Of a stretch of DNA of 22,829 bases, positions 12,949 to 21,756 are shown piece by piece. Source of the stretch: JAZNQN01 sp045656005. GTDB lineage: Bacteria > Bacillota > Clostridia > UMGS1883 > UMGS1540. The position numbers were made by a program, and so were the translations under genes. Location of the stretch: assembly GCA_045656005.1 (NCBI GenBank), contig JAZOQG010000024.1, positions 1-22,829 on the forward strand. The letters are read 5' to 3'. How positions within the stretch are numbered: the stretch's first letter is position 1; each line of letters opens with the position of its first letter. The notes under the pieces were generated by a model. It was not told the DNA's origin, did not search any database, and saw nothing but the letters and a program-made list of their open reading frames with translations.

Positions 12949-15900
12949 ATGCTTAAATTTGTTATTGGTGAAAGCAGAAGCGGAAAAACGCAGTATTGCA
13001 TAAAAAAAGCCGCTGAATATGAAAAAAGCATAATCATAGTACCTGAACAGGTTTCAAGCAGAGAGGAGAGAGTGCTTCTTTCGAAGCTTGGTGTGTTCGG
13101 GCTTGGAAGCGTGGAAGTTTTAAGTTTCGGGCAGATGGCAAGGCGTGCACTCTCTCTTTCTGATAATGCCGCCTTAAGACACATTGACAAAGCAGGAAAG
13201 GTTATGATTTTGCAAAAAATCATAACCGAAGGCAGTGAATTTTCTCTTTTAAAAGGAAATGAAGAGGAAAAGGCAGTTTGTCTTATGGAAATAATAGGAG
13301 AGTTTAAAAGATATAATATAACGGCAGAAGATGTTGACAATATTTTAAAAGGTATAGATGAAAAAGCTCTTTCTATGAAAATGGAAGAAATTTCTGCCGC
13401 TTATAAAAAGTTTGAAGAAAACATAAAAGATAAATTTATAAATGACGATGATAATCTTGTGCGTTTTGCCTTGTCCGGTTATGGCAGAGAAAAATATAAG
13501 GGTTACAACGTTTTTATTGATTCTTTTTCTAGTTTTACGCAGTCGGAAATTATGTGCATTGAAATGTTTCTTTCCTGTGCAAAAAGTGTTACTGTAACGT
13601 TTTGTATGGATTTTAAGAAAAGAGAAGAAATCCAGTTTTCCTCCTGCTATAGGACATATTTAAAACTTTTAAAACTTGCGAAGGAACTTGAAATACAGGC
13701 TGAAACTCCTGTGCTTCTTGAAAGAAAAGCTGCTGCAAAGGAAGATTTAGAGTATCTTAAAAATAATTTCTTTACTCCAGGGGCAGCCCCTTTTGAAAAT
13801 GAGGCAGAGAACATAGAATTTTTTATGGGCAAGGACATGCTTTCCGAAATAGAATTTGTTGCAGGCAAAATCCGCAATGTGGTAATGTACGGAGATGTTT
13901 TATATAAGGACATAGCAGTCTTATGCACGGAAGAAGAAAAATACTGCGAGTATATAAAAACAATATTTTCAAAATATGAGATTAAAATTTTCCCCGACAT
14001 CAAAACAAACCTTGCAAACCATCCCGTTGCGGCTTTTATAAAGGGTGCTCTGGATGTTATTTCAAAGGGTGGCACTTATGGGAACATATTCAGGTGTGTT
14101 AAATATGGTTTTTTTGATATAAGTGACAAAGAATGTGACATATTGGAAAATTTTGCGCTTGAATCGGGAGCAAGGGGCACAGTATGGAATGATGCTGAAA
14201 AATGGGAAGAATTTGTGACAAAGTTCTACAAAGAACATCATGAAAACGAGGAAGAAAAGGCTTGTTTTATTATTGAAAGCGGCAAAAAAATAATAGAGCC
14301 TCTGGCACTTTTAAGAAAAGAAATGAGCGAAAGTATGCTCGTTTCCCAAAAATGCAGGGCGCTTTATAACTTTATAACAGGGCAAAATCTTCCCCAAAAG
14401 CTTCTCGACTATGTCAGATATTTTGAAAGCATGGGAGATACCTATACCGCAATAGAATATAAGTCGGTTTACGATAAAATTATAGACGTGCTTGATGAGG
14501 CATGCAGTGCAATAGGTGACGACAAAATTTCAAACAAAAAGTTTGCGGACATTTTGTCAGCAGGAATTTCTCAGTTTGAAATAGGGAAAATCCCTGCGCT
14601 TTTAGACGGGGTACAATGCGGAAGGTTTGAAAGTGTAAAAGAGACTGCGGCAAAAATTGTTTTTGTGCTTGGTGCAAATGAAGGCGTGTTCCCTGTGAGC
14701 ATTAATCGAACAGGCTTTTTAAATGATTTTGACAGACAGCGCCTTATGGAAAAAAATCTTTTGCTCGGAAATGATGCCGCAGGTAAAGCGGTAGAGGGAG
14801 AATATCTTCTTTACAGGCTTTTTACTTCTGCGGAGAAACTTTATATATGCCACAGTGCATCAAGCATTGAGGGTACGGCTTTAAGAGAAGCATGGTCACT
14901 TACAAAGATAAAAGAACTTATGCCAAAAGCCATAAGAAGTGATGACATGATAGAAAAGGACCCATTTATGCTTCTTTCGGCACCTTATGCGGCATTTGAA
15001 AATTTAGTTATGAACATGGCAAAGGGAGAAATGCTTTCAGGAGAATATTCCGAGGCATACAGATGGTTTAAAAATAATCCTCCATGGGACCGAAGGCTTG
15101 AAAAAGCAGAGAAAATGCTTTTTGCAAAAAACAAAACTGTTCCACTCAGCGGGGAGGTTCTCAAAAAGATTTATGGTGACGAGCTTATAACTGCGGTTAC
15201 AAGGCTTGAAAAATTTTCGGCATGCCCGTTTTCTTACTATATGAGATATGTGCTTTCTGCCAAAGAAAGAAAAGTTTTTAAATTTGAAGCCAAAGATGCA
15301 GGTGTGTTTTTACACAGCATTGCCGAGGTTTTTTCCGAGAGGCTTGAAAGCCGTGGTAAAAGCTGGGCAGATGTAACGGAAGAATATGTAAAAGATGAAG
15401 TGCGCGAAATTCTGATTTCGGAAGGCGGATTTAAAAGTATTGTAAGGATTTCAGGAAAACGTGGGGAAAGAATGTTTTTAAGGCTTTGCCGTGTGGCAGA
15501 GTTTGCAATAATGGCGGTTGCAGAGCACATTAAAAGAGGAAAGTTTGAACCGATGGGCTATGAACTTAAGTTTTCCGAAAACGGAAAGATAAAGCCTCTT
15601 TTAATAAACATGCCTGATGGAAGAAAGATAAAACTTACGGGTGCTATTGACAGGCTTGATATGCTCGAAAAGCCAAACGGGAAATATTTCAGGATTATAG
15701 ATTACAAGACAGGAAACCGGGATTTTGACTTGGGAGAAGTGTATCACGGAATAACCTTGCAGCTTGCAGTTTATATGTGTGCGGCAAAAGAGGCGACGGG
15801 TGCATCTCCTGCGGGAATGCTTTACTTTAAATTTAAAAATCCTGACATAAATGAAGACCCGTTTTTAAATGACGAAACAATAAAAGCCGAAAAAATGAAA

Positions 15901-16266
15901 AAGATTTCACTTACGGGACTTGTAATAAGCGATGAAGAAGTTCTTTCGGACATGGATGTAACTGAGAAATTTGATTTTTTGCCTGTTAAAAAGAAAAAAG
16001 ACGGAACGTTTTCGGGAAGTCTTGCAAGTGCGGAAAACTTCGAGGATTTAAGAAAATATGTTATAAAAACCGTGACGGAACTTGGAAAAGAAATTTTCAG
16101 CGGAAAAACTGATATTTTGCCATATAAATTCAAGGATAGCGAACCGTGCACATACTGCGAATTTAAAGATGCATGCAATTTTGATGGTGCGCTCGGGTGC
16201 AGTCACCGAAGTATTATGACACCTCAGAAGGATGAGATATGGCAGAGTATTAAAGATGCTTTGTGA
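12949..16266 (+). CDS. addB: ATP-dependent helicase/nuclease subunit B (AddB)
   Basis: A 1105-residue partner of AddA in the AddAB helicase-nuclease, which resects double-strand breaks and loads RecA after meeting a Chi site. The N-terminus has the AddB Walker A GESRSGKT (7-14), followed by an inactivated UvrD-like helicase fold. The C-terminus carries the RecB-family nuclease, with GAIDRLD and IIDYKTG (Asp918, Lys920) and a Gln-Leu-Tyr helix (QLAVYM). A 4Fe-4S staple uses Cys759, Cys1067, Cys1070 and Cys1076, the last three in the usual C-x2-C-x5-C spacing. Length is close to the AddB norm. The start at 12949 replaces an upstream ATG (12907) because of the ribosome binding site and promoter positions. 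addA follows after 15 bases. Confidence 0.95.
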   Translation: MLKFVIGESRSGKTQYCIKKAAEYEKSIIIVPEQVSSREERVLLSKLGVFGLGSVEVLSFGQMARRALSLSDNAALRHIDKAGKVMILQKIITEGSEFSLLKGNEEEKAVCLMEIIGEFKRYNITAEDVDNILKGIDEKALSMKMEEISAAYKKFEENIKDKFINDDDNLVRFALSGYGREKYKGYNVFIDSFSSFTQSEIMCIEMFLSCAKSVTVTFCMDFKKREEIQFSSCYRTYLKLLKLAKELEIQAETPVLLERKAAAKEDLEYLKNNFFTPGAAPFENEAENIEFFMGKDMLSEIEFVAGKIRNVVMYGDVLYKDIAVLCTEEEKYCEYIKTIFSKYEIKIFPDIKTNLANHPVAAFIKGALDVISKGGTYGNIFRCVKYGFFDISDKECDILENFALESGARGTVWNDAEKWEEFVTKFYKEHHENEEEKACFIIESGKKIIEPLALLRKEMSESMLVSQKCRALYNFITGQNLPQKLLDYVRYFESMGDTYTAIEYKSVYDKIIDVLDEACSAIGDDKISNKKFADILSAGISQFEIGKIPALLDGVQCGRFESVKETAAKIVFVLGANEGVFPVSINRTGFLNDFDRQRLMEKNLLLGNDAAGKAVEGEYLLYRLFTSAEKLYICHSASSIEGTALREAWSLTKIKELMPKAIRSDDMIEKDPFMLLSAPYAAFENLVMNMAKGEMLSGEYSEAYRWFKNNPPWDRRLEKAEKMLFAKNKTVPLSGEVLKKIYGDELITAVTRLEKFSACPFSYYMRYVLSAKERKVFKFEAKDAGVFLHSIAEVFSERLESRGKSWADVTEEYVKDEVREILISEGGFKSIVRISGKRGERMFLRLCRVAEFAIMAVAEHIKRGKFEPMGYELKFSENGKIKPLLINMPDGRKIKLTGAIDRLDMLEKPNGKYFRIIDYKTGNRDFDLGEVYHGITLQLAVYMCAAKEATGASPAGMLYFKFKNPDINEDPFLNDETIKAEKMKKISLTGLVISDEEVLSDMDVTEKFDFLPVKKKKDGTFSGSLASAENFEDLRKYVIKTVTELGKEIFSGKTDILPYKFKDSEPCTYCEFKDACNFDGALGCSHRSIMTPQKDEIWQSIKDAL

Positions 16267-16281
16267 AAGGAGTTTTGCTAA

Positions 16282-19200
16282 ATGGATGTTAAATGGACCG
16301 AGCAACAAAAAGAAGCGGTTATGGCACCCCCTGCAAATATTTTGGTAACTGCGGCGGCAGGAGCAGGCAAAACTCAGGTGCTCACGGGCAGAATTTTGCA
16401 AAGAATACTAAGTGGCGCCGATATTACAAGAATGCTTATTGTAACCTTTACTAATGCTGCTGCAGCAGAAATGAAGGGCAGAATTTCAAAGGCGCTCGCA
16501 GAAGAAAGTGCAAAAAATCCGCAAAACGAGCATATAAAAAAACAACTTATGCTTATGCCCCTTGCAAATATTCAGACAATACATTCATTTTGTCTTGATA
16601 CAATAAAAAACAACTTTTTCAAAGCAGATATTTCACCTGATTTTAAAATCGCTGACGATGCAGAATGCAAAATTTTAAAAGCTGATGCAATGGAAGAGAC
16701 GTTGGAAAGTCTTTACGAGGAAGGCGATAGCGACTTTTTATATTTTACCGACAGTTTTTCTGACGGGCGCAGTGACCGAAAGGCGGAAGATATGATTTTC
16801 AGTCTTTTTGATTTTTCGGAGAGTATGCCTTTTCCTAAAAAATGGCTTTGTGAGCAGATGGAGCTATATGATAGCATCACGGAAGAAAACTTTGAAAAGA
16901 TTTATTTTACAAAGGTTATTTTAAAGCACTTTGAAGAAAACCTTAAAAGATGCCGCCATCTTCTTTCTGCACAAATTGAAAACTGCACCGATGAGTGGGG
17001 GACAGAGCCTTACAAAAAAATGATTTTAAGTGATATTGAAGGCATTGATATGCTCTTATCACTTCGTGACGACTGGGATAAGTTATCTGCGGCGGCAAAA
17101 GATTTTTCTTTCATGAAAAAACCGACTGTTAAAGGCGGAAACGAAGAAGTCAAGAAAATGATTTCCGACAATCGTGACAGTATTAAAAAGCAGATTATAA
17201 AAGCCATTTTGCCCGTTTCATACACGGTGAGGGAAAATGTTTATATTATGAACAAAACTTCTCCCGCTTTAAAAGGGCTTGTGAAAAGCACAATCAGGTT
17301 TTCGGAGAAATTTGAGGAAATTAAAAGGGAAAAAAATCTTTTGGATTTCGGCGACATAGAACATGTTTGCATAAATCTTCTCACCGACAAAGAAGTATGC
17401 GAGGACAGAAAAAACTTTTTTGAAGAAATTTACGTTGACGAGTATCAGGACAGCAACAGTGCACAGGATTTTATATTCAAAACTATTTCAAGAGAAGACA
17501 GAGGAGAGCCGAATGTTTTTATGGTTGGCGATGTAAAGCAAAGCATTTATGGATTTCGCCAGACAAATCCCAGTCTTTTTCTTGAAAAAAAGGACACTTA
17601 TAAATTTGGTGACTCCAAGAACAGAAAAATTGTTTTAGGAAAAAATTTCAGAAGTAGTGAAAATGTTATAAACTACATAAACATTCTTTTTGAGAAAATA
17701 ATGTGCCGAAGTGTTGGCGGGGTTGACTATGATGACGAGGAAAGGCTTATTGCAGGTGCAAAGTATCCCGAAAAGAAAGAGGATACGGAGATTAACATCA
17801 TCAATATGAACGTGTCCTCGAAAAGCGAAGAGGCTCTTGAAGCAGAGGCGATATTTATTGCAAAAAGAATACTTACTCTTATCCGTGATGGGAAAGTTTA
17901 CGACCTTAAAAATGAGAAAGAAAGAGCAGTTCGTTTTTCAGATATTGCAATTTTGATGCGTTCGCCAAAAAACAGTATTGAAATTTTTGAAAGAGTTTTT
18001 AAAGATTATGACATACCGCTTTTTGCTGACTATGATGGAGGAGGTTTCGAATCGGCTGAGGTAAGAGTGCTTTTGTCGCTTTTAGGAATAATTGACAATC
18101 CTGAAAATGATATTCCACTTATAAGTGTACTCAGAAGCCCTATAGGAAGGTTTGATGAAAACGAGCTTGCAGAGATAAGACTTTGCGCGAAAGACGGAAG
18201 TTTTTATGAGGCACTTTGTGAATGCAAAGAAGGAAGGCTTGGAGAGAAGTGTTCAGAGTTTATAAAAATGCTTGGCAGATTTAGAAAATATTCCAAATAT
18301 ATGCCGTGCCACACTCTTATTGAAACCGTTTTATCTGAGTCGGGATATGAAGATGCTATATATTCCATGCCAGCCTCCGAGAGCAGAATGGAAAACATAA
18401 AGCTTTTAACGGAGCAGGCAAGAAATTATGAAAATTCTTCGTACAGGGGTTTATATAATTTCATCAGCTACATAAACAACGTGAAAGAAAGAAATGGAAA
18501 TTTGGGTGCTGCCAAAAGTGTGAGTGAAGCACTTGACGTTGTGAAAATTATGAGTATTCACAAAAGCAAGGGGCTTGAGTTTCCCGTTGTTATCCTGGCA
18601 GGATGCGGCAAAAAAATGAACACCATGGATTTAAACGGAAATCTTATTTTGCACAGCGAATGCGGAATAGGAATAAGCTATTGCGACAGAGAAAGAAGAG
18701 TTTTTTCAGACACGCCACTTAAAATGGCAGCAAGGCTTCAAAAGGAAGAAGAGGAGCTTTCGGAAGAGATAAGAGTTTTATATGTTGCACTTACAAGAGC
18801 AAAGGAAAAACTTATTATTACAGCTACCGTAAAGGATGCAGACAAGGCAAAGGATAAATGGATTTCGGGAAGCAAAATACTCCAGAGAAATTTCTTTATC
18901 AGGGAAAGTTCGTATATTGACTATATTATGTCGGTTTATTATTACTGCACAAATAATGGAATTTCAGGCACAAGCGTTAATATAGTGCCCCCTTGTGAAG
19001 AAGAGATAGAGGAAACCCCAAAAAGAGAAGAAATAAGGTGCGAGGGTGGAAACGACAAAATAAAAGAAATGTTATCATTTTCATATCCTCATGGTGCTTT
19101 ATGGGAAATTCCTTCAAAGGTTACTGTAACAGAACTTAAAAGAATACAAAATAGTGAAAATGAGCGGGAAAGTATCCCTCTTTATGTAGACATGAATGTT

Positions 19201-19740
19201 AAAGTTCCTCGTTTTATCCAAAGCGAGGGGATAACACCTGCAAGGCGCGGACAGCTTATGCATTTCGTTATGCAAAGTATTGACATAGGAGTATCTTCTG
19301 AAAATGATGTAAAGGATTTTGTTATAAGTCTTAAAGAAAAAAATATTATAACCGAGGAAGAGACAAATGCCATTGATTGCCGCCGCATAGCAGAGTTTTT
19401 TATGTCACCTTTAGGGGAGAGACTGAAAAATGCGGATGCAATTTTCAGGGAAGAACCTTTTGCAATATCCGTTCCTGCAAGCATGATAACGGGCAGGAAA
19501 GAGGATTTTTCTCAAAAGGTTATGGTTCAGGGGATTATAGACTGTTACTTTTTCGAGGGTGACAACATTGTTTTGCTTGACTATAAGACAGACAAAAACT
19601 GCGAAAAGGAAAGCATAATAAAAAACTACAAAAAACAGCTTGAAATTTACGGATATGCCCTGGAAAAGAAATATTTTAAAAAAATTTACGAAAAATTTAT
19701 TTACTTATTTCATAATGGTGGTATAATAGATATAGGTTAA
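16282..19740 (+). CDS. addA: ATP-dependent helicase/nuclease subunit A (AddA)
   Basis: A 1152-residue superfamily-1 helicase and nuclease. The motifs appear in order: TEQQKEAV (Q motif), AGAGKT Walker A (26-31), VTFTNAAAAEM, VDEYQDSN (Asp386-Glu387), GDVKQSIYGFRQ (motif III), KNFRSS (motif IV), VKIMSIHKSKGLEFPVV (motif V) and VLYVALTRAKEKL (motif VI). The C-terminal RecB-type nuclease shows RRGQLMH, Asp1087 in GIIDCYF and LLDYKTD (Asp1100, Lys1102), then YKKQLEIYGYAL. It works with AddB in double-strand-break resection and degradation of foreign DNA. AAGGAG in GAAAGGAG just after addB sets the start, and the 15-base gap implies one transcript. Length is slightly below the usual 1200 or so, with no motif missing. 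Confidence 0.96.
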   Translation: MDVKWTEQQKEAVMAPPANILVTAAAGAGKTQVLTGRILQRILSGADITRMLIVTFTNAAAAEMKGRISKALAEESAKNPQNEHIKKQLMLMPLANIQTIHSFCLDTIKNNFFKADISPDFKIADDAECKILKADAMEETLESLYEEGDSDFLYFTDSFSDGRSDRKAEDMIFSLFDFSESMPFPKKWLCEQMELYDSITEENFEKIYFTKVILKHFEENLKRCRHLLSAQIENCTDEWGTEPYKKMILSDIEGIDMLLSLRDDWDKLSAAAKDFSFMKKPTVKGGNEEVKKMISDNRDSIKKQIIKAILPVSYTVRENVYIMNKTSPALKGLVKSTIRFSEKFEEIKREKNLLDFGDIEHVCINLLTDKEVCEDRKNFFEEIYVDEYQDSNSAQDFIFKTISREDRGEPNVFMVGDVKQSIYGFRQTNPSLFLEKKDTYKFGDSKNRKIVLGKNFRSSENVINYINILFEKIMCRSVGGVDYDDEERLIAGAKYPEKKEDTEINIINMNVSSKSEEALEAEAIFIAKRILTLIRDGKVYDLKNEKERAVRFSDIAILMRSPKNSIEIFERVFKDYDIPLFADYDGGGFESAEVRVLLSLLGIIDNPENDIPLISVLRSPIGRFDENELAEIRLCAKDGSFYEALCECKEGRLGEKCSEFIKMLGRFRKYSKYMPCHTLIETVLSESGYEDAIYSMPASESRMENIKLLTEQARNYENSSYRGLYNFISYINNVKERNGNLGAAKSVSEALDVVKIMSIHKSKGLEFPVVILAGCGKKMNTMDLNGNLILHSECGIGISYCDRERRVFSDTPLKMAARLQKEEEELSEEIRVLYVALTRAKEKLIITATVKDADKAKDKWISGSKILQRNFFIRESSYIDYIMSVYYYCTNNGISGTSVNIVPPCEEEIEETPKREEIRCEGGNDKIKEMLSFSYPHGALWEIPSKVTVTELKRIQNSENERESIPLYVDMNVKVPRFIQSEGITPARRGQLMHFVMQSIDIGVSSENDVKDFVISLKEKNIITEEETNAIDCRRIAEFFMSPLGERLKNADAIFREEPFAISVPASMITGRKEDFSQKVMVQGIIDCYFFEGDNIVLLDYKTDKNCEKESIIKNYKKQLEIYGYALEKKYFKKIYEKFIYLFHNGGIIDIG

Positions 19741-19770
19741 AATTTTACATAGAAAAAAGGAGAAGAAAAA

Positions 19771-20307
19771 ATGGAACAAAGAAGAAGGACTATAACAACG
19801 GGGAAATCCCGCAGAAAAAGAAACAATTCCAAAAAGATAATGACAATTATCGGTATCATTTTAGGTCTCTCGCTGGTGTTTTTTGTATCTTACAAAATTG
19901 CTTATGGTTTAATTGCACCAGGCGAAAATGGTGAAAAGCCTGAAACTGCAGTAAGCGAGAGTACAGAAGAGGATATTGCAAACATGTCAAGGGAAGATCT
20001 TGAGGAAAGTTATTTAAAGCTTAAAAAGCAGCTTGAAGAAAAAGAAGAAGAAATAGAAATGCTCAAAGAGCGCCTTGAAGGTGACAAACCTCAAAAGACA
20101 GAGGAGCCTCAAAGCACCGAGAAACCTTCAAACAACAATGACGATGATGAACCTCAGAGCACCGCAAAGCCTACTGCACCGCCTGCGGCAACACCAAAGC
20201 CAACTCAGGCACCTATGCAGGAAGAACCTCCTGCGGCTACTGCGGCGCCCGATGGCGGACTCATGTCTCCTGAGGATTTGGCAAATCTCACCGGTTCTAC
20301 ACATTGA
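19771..20307 (+). CDS. Membrane-anchored coiled-coil protein with a Pro/Thr/Ala-rich tail
   Basis: I recognise no family in this 178-residue protein. A strongly basic N-terminus (RRRTITTGKSRRKRNNSKK) stays inside the cell. One hydrophobic segment follows, about residues 24-45 (MTIIGIILGLSLVFFVSYKIA), then a Glu/Lys-rich coiled coil, about 70-110 (LEESYLKLKKQLEEKEEEIE). The tail is low in complexity, with repeated EPQST and TPKPTQAP-like blocks of the kind that spans the cell wall, and ends MSPEDLANLTGSTH. Segment order resembles small septum- or wall-associated proteins, but function is unknown. It starts 30 bases after addA behind an AAAAAGGAGAAG site and is probably in the same transcript. 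Confidence 0.8.
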   Translation: MEQRRRTITTGKSRRKRNNSKKIMTIIGIILGLSLVFFVSYKIAYGLIAPGENGEKPETAVSESTEEDIANMSREDLEESYLKLKKQLEEKEEEIEMLKERLEGDKPQKTEEPQSTEKPSNNNDDDEPQSTAKPTAPPAATPKPTQAPMQEEPPAATAAPDGGLMSPEDLANLTGSTH

Positions 20308-20368
20308 TTTAAAAAAAGTAATTTAATTGAAAATTAAAGAAAAATTACGAAAAAAAGAAAAAAATACA

Positions 20369-20386
20369 GAAAAGCAGGCTTTTTTC
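20369..20386 (+). terminator. Weak terminator after the coiled-coil gene
   Basis: AAAAGC and GCTTTTTT can form a short stem in the AT-rich stretch between the coiled-coil gene and the tRNA-Pro promoter. The 2-base loop is too tight as drawn, so at least one pair must open. Nothing better is visible in 20308-20400. Confidence 0.3.
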
Positions 20387-20400
20387 TTAAAAAACAGTGT

Positions 20401-20429
20401 TTGAAATGAGAGGCTTGTTGTGTTACAAT
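20401..20429 (+). promoter_or_regulatory. Promoter of tRNA-Pro
   Basis: TTGAAA (20401-20406), 17 bases and TACAAT (20424-20429) preceded by TGT, an extended -10. It ends 17 bases before the tRNA. The 13 bases at 20417-20429 are repeated exactly at 20569-20581. Confidence 0.75.
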
Positions 20430-20446
20430 GTCTAATTGTGACACGT

Positions 20447-20523
20447 CGGGGTTTAGCGCAGTTTGGTAGCGCACATGGTTTGGGACCATGGGGTCGGGGG
20501 TTCGAATCCCTCAACCCCGACCA
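20447..20523 (+). tRNA. tRNA-Pro (anticodon TGG)
   Basis: The acceptor arms CGGGGTT and AACCCCG pair perfectly. The anticodon stem CATGG/CCATG holds loop TTTGGGA (anticodon TGG), and the T arm is GGGGG-TTCGAAT-CCCTC. The discriminator is A20520 and CCA is encoded at 20521-20523. It is separated from the next tRNA by a new promoter, so it is its own transcription unit. Confidence 0.96.
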
Positions 20524-20552
20524 ACACTTTTAAAAAATATTTAAAAAAAGTA

Positions 20553-20581
20553 TTGACTTTTAAAAGAAGTTGTGTTACAAT
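20553..20581 (+). promoter_or_regulatory. Promoter of tRNA-Thr/tRNA-Tyr
   Basis: TTGACT (20553-20558), 17 bases and TACAAT (20576-20581) with extended TGT. A leader of about 38 bases precedes tRNA-Thr, longer than for the other tRNA promoters here. Confidence 0.75.
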
Positions 20582-20625
20582 ATCAAATGCTGATGGTTTT
20601 CATAGCCGTACAAGCTAAAAAAGAT

Positions 20626-20701
20626 GCTGGTGTAGCTCAATTGGTAGAGCAGCTGATTTGTAATCAGCAGGTCGCGGGTTCGAGTCCCATCACCAGCTCC
20701 A
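20626..20701 (+). tRNA. tRNA-Thr (anticodon TGT)
   Basis: The acceptor arms GCTGGTG and CACCAGC pair perfectly. The anticodon stem GCTGA/TCAGC holds loop TTTGTAA (anticodon TGT), and the T loop is TTCGAGT. The discriminator is T20698 and CCA is encoded at 20699-20701. With the GGT isoacceptor at 221-296 the window serves three or four Thr codons. Confidence 0.96.
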
Positions 20702-20707
20702 TTTTTT

Positions 20708-20792
20708 GGAGGGGTTCCCGAGTGGCCAAAGGGGGCAGACTGTAAATCTGTTGTCAGTGACTTCGGTGGTTCGAATCCACCCCCCTCCACCA
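20708..20792 (+). tRNA. tRNA-Tyr (anticodon GTA)
   Basis: A class II tRNA with the long variable arm expected for bacterial tRNA-Tyr (about 20750-20766). The acceptor arms GGAGGGG and CCCCTCC pair, the anticodon loop is CTGTAAA (anticodon GTA), and the T loop is TTCGAAT. The discriminator is A20789 and CCA is encoded at 20790-20792. It lies 6 bases after tRNA-Thr and shares its transcript. Confidence 0.95.
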
Positions 20793-20827
20793 AATAAAAA
20801 TCCTGCCCATCGGCAGGATTTTTATTT
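20792..20827 (+). terminator. Terminator of the tRNA-Thr/Tyr unit
   Basis: A 16-base stem (20792-20807 with 20812-20827) around loop CATC, with core ATCCTGCC/GGCAGGAT, a TTTTT run within the right arm and further T residues after it. The A/T flanks make it work on both strands. Confidence 0.88.
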
Positions 20828-20865
20828 TTTAAACTTATGAATTTTGTTTTTGAACGGAGCATGAA

Positions 20866-21738
20866 ATGAACGTAAAAAAATATTTCAAAATTGTGCTTGT
20901 TGCTTTAGTTATAAGTCTTACTGCATTTTTTGGTGTTTTAATGGCAAGAATTATGGTAAAGCCTTTTTCTGAAGGTGAACACGGTGATGCTTTAATTCCT
21001 GTTTCAAACGGAAAAGCGAATATTCTTGTTGTGGGTAAGGACAAGGTTGCTGCAAATACTGATACAATTATGCTTGTAACTATCAATACTGACGACAACA
21101 AAGTGAGCATTATGTCAATTCCCAGGGACACAAAGGCAAAAGTAGGTGGCTCTACAATGAAAATCAATGCCGTATATTCGTTTGCCATGAACACGGGCCG
21201 TATGGCAGAGGAAACGTTGATTGAAACTGTTTCTGATGTAGTCGGAGTGGGCATAAACTACTACGCGATTATTGACACTACTGCACTTCGCGAAATTGTT
21301 GATGCACTTGACGGACTTGATTATAATGTTCGTCCGCAGGGTTACTATTATAATGACCCTTTACAGAACCTTTATATAAACATTCCCGGAGGCATGCAGC
21401 ACCTTGACGGTGGGCAGGTTGAGGGACTTGTGAGATTTCGTCATGACTATGCCAGAGCCGACCTTGCCAGAGTCGAAGTTCAGCAGGACGTTATAAAAGA
21501 ACTTATGAAACAAAAGCTGAGTCTTAAATATGTTTCAAAGATTCCGCAGATTTACAAAACTGTTTCTGATAATGTTTTAAGCAATCTGAAGGTCGGAGAT
21601 GTTGTAGATTTCGGAAAAAGTATTCTTGAAATTGACTTTGATAATGTGAAGACGTACACAATGCCAAATTATCAGAGCGGCGGTTATGTAATACCTGATG
21701 ATGATGAAATAAGCCTTCTTATAGAAGATGAATTTTAA
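20866..21738 (+). CDS. LytR-CpsA-Psr (LCP) family cell-wall glycopolymer transferase
   Basis: A 290-residue membrane-anchored enzyme. LCP proteins move polyprenyl-linked wall polymers (teichoic acid, capsule) onto peptidoglycan at the outer face of the membrane. One N-terminal membrane segment, about residues 7-29, is followed by the LCP domain (about 51-215) with NTDTIML (Asp66), IPRDTK (Arg87), KINAVYSF (Lys99) and the RFRHDYARADLARVEVQQ stretch (190-207). GGAG at 20855-20858 supports the ATG at 20866. A nearer ATG at 20861 gives only two codons. No clear promoter lies between the tRNA terminator and the start. The cyclophilin lipoprotein gene follows after 18 bases. The polymer transferred is unknown. 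Confidence 0.9.
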   Translation: MNVKKYFKIVLVALVISLTAFFGVLMARIMVKPFSEGEHGDALIPVSNGKANILVVGKDKVAANTDTIMLVTINTDDNKVSIMSIPRDTKAKVGGSTMKINAVYSFAMNTGRMAEETLIETVSDVVGVGINYYAIIDTTALREIVDALDGLDYNVRPQGYYYNDPLQNLYINIPGGMQHLDGGQVEGLVRFRHDYARADLARVEVQQDVIKELMKQKLSLKYVSKIPQIYKTVSDNVLSNLKVGDVVDFGKSILEIDFDNVKTYTMPNYQSGGYVIPDDDEISLLIEDEF

Positions 21739-21756
21739 ATTTGAGAGGAATGCATT

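Noticed and set aside
20323..20514. Minus-strand open frame starting MRDSNPRPHGPKP
   Set aside because: Antisense translation of tRNA-Pro, another familiar spurious protein; no ribosome binding site.
20575..20862. Minus-strand open frame with the string GDGTRTRDLL across tRNA-Thr and tRNA-Tyr
   Set aside because: This is the well-known false protein produced by translating the antisense strand of tRNA genes; the tRNAs explain the sequence fully.
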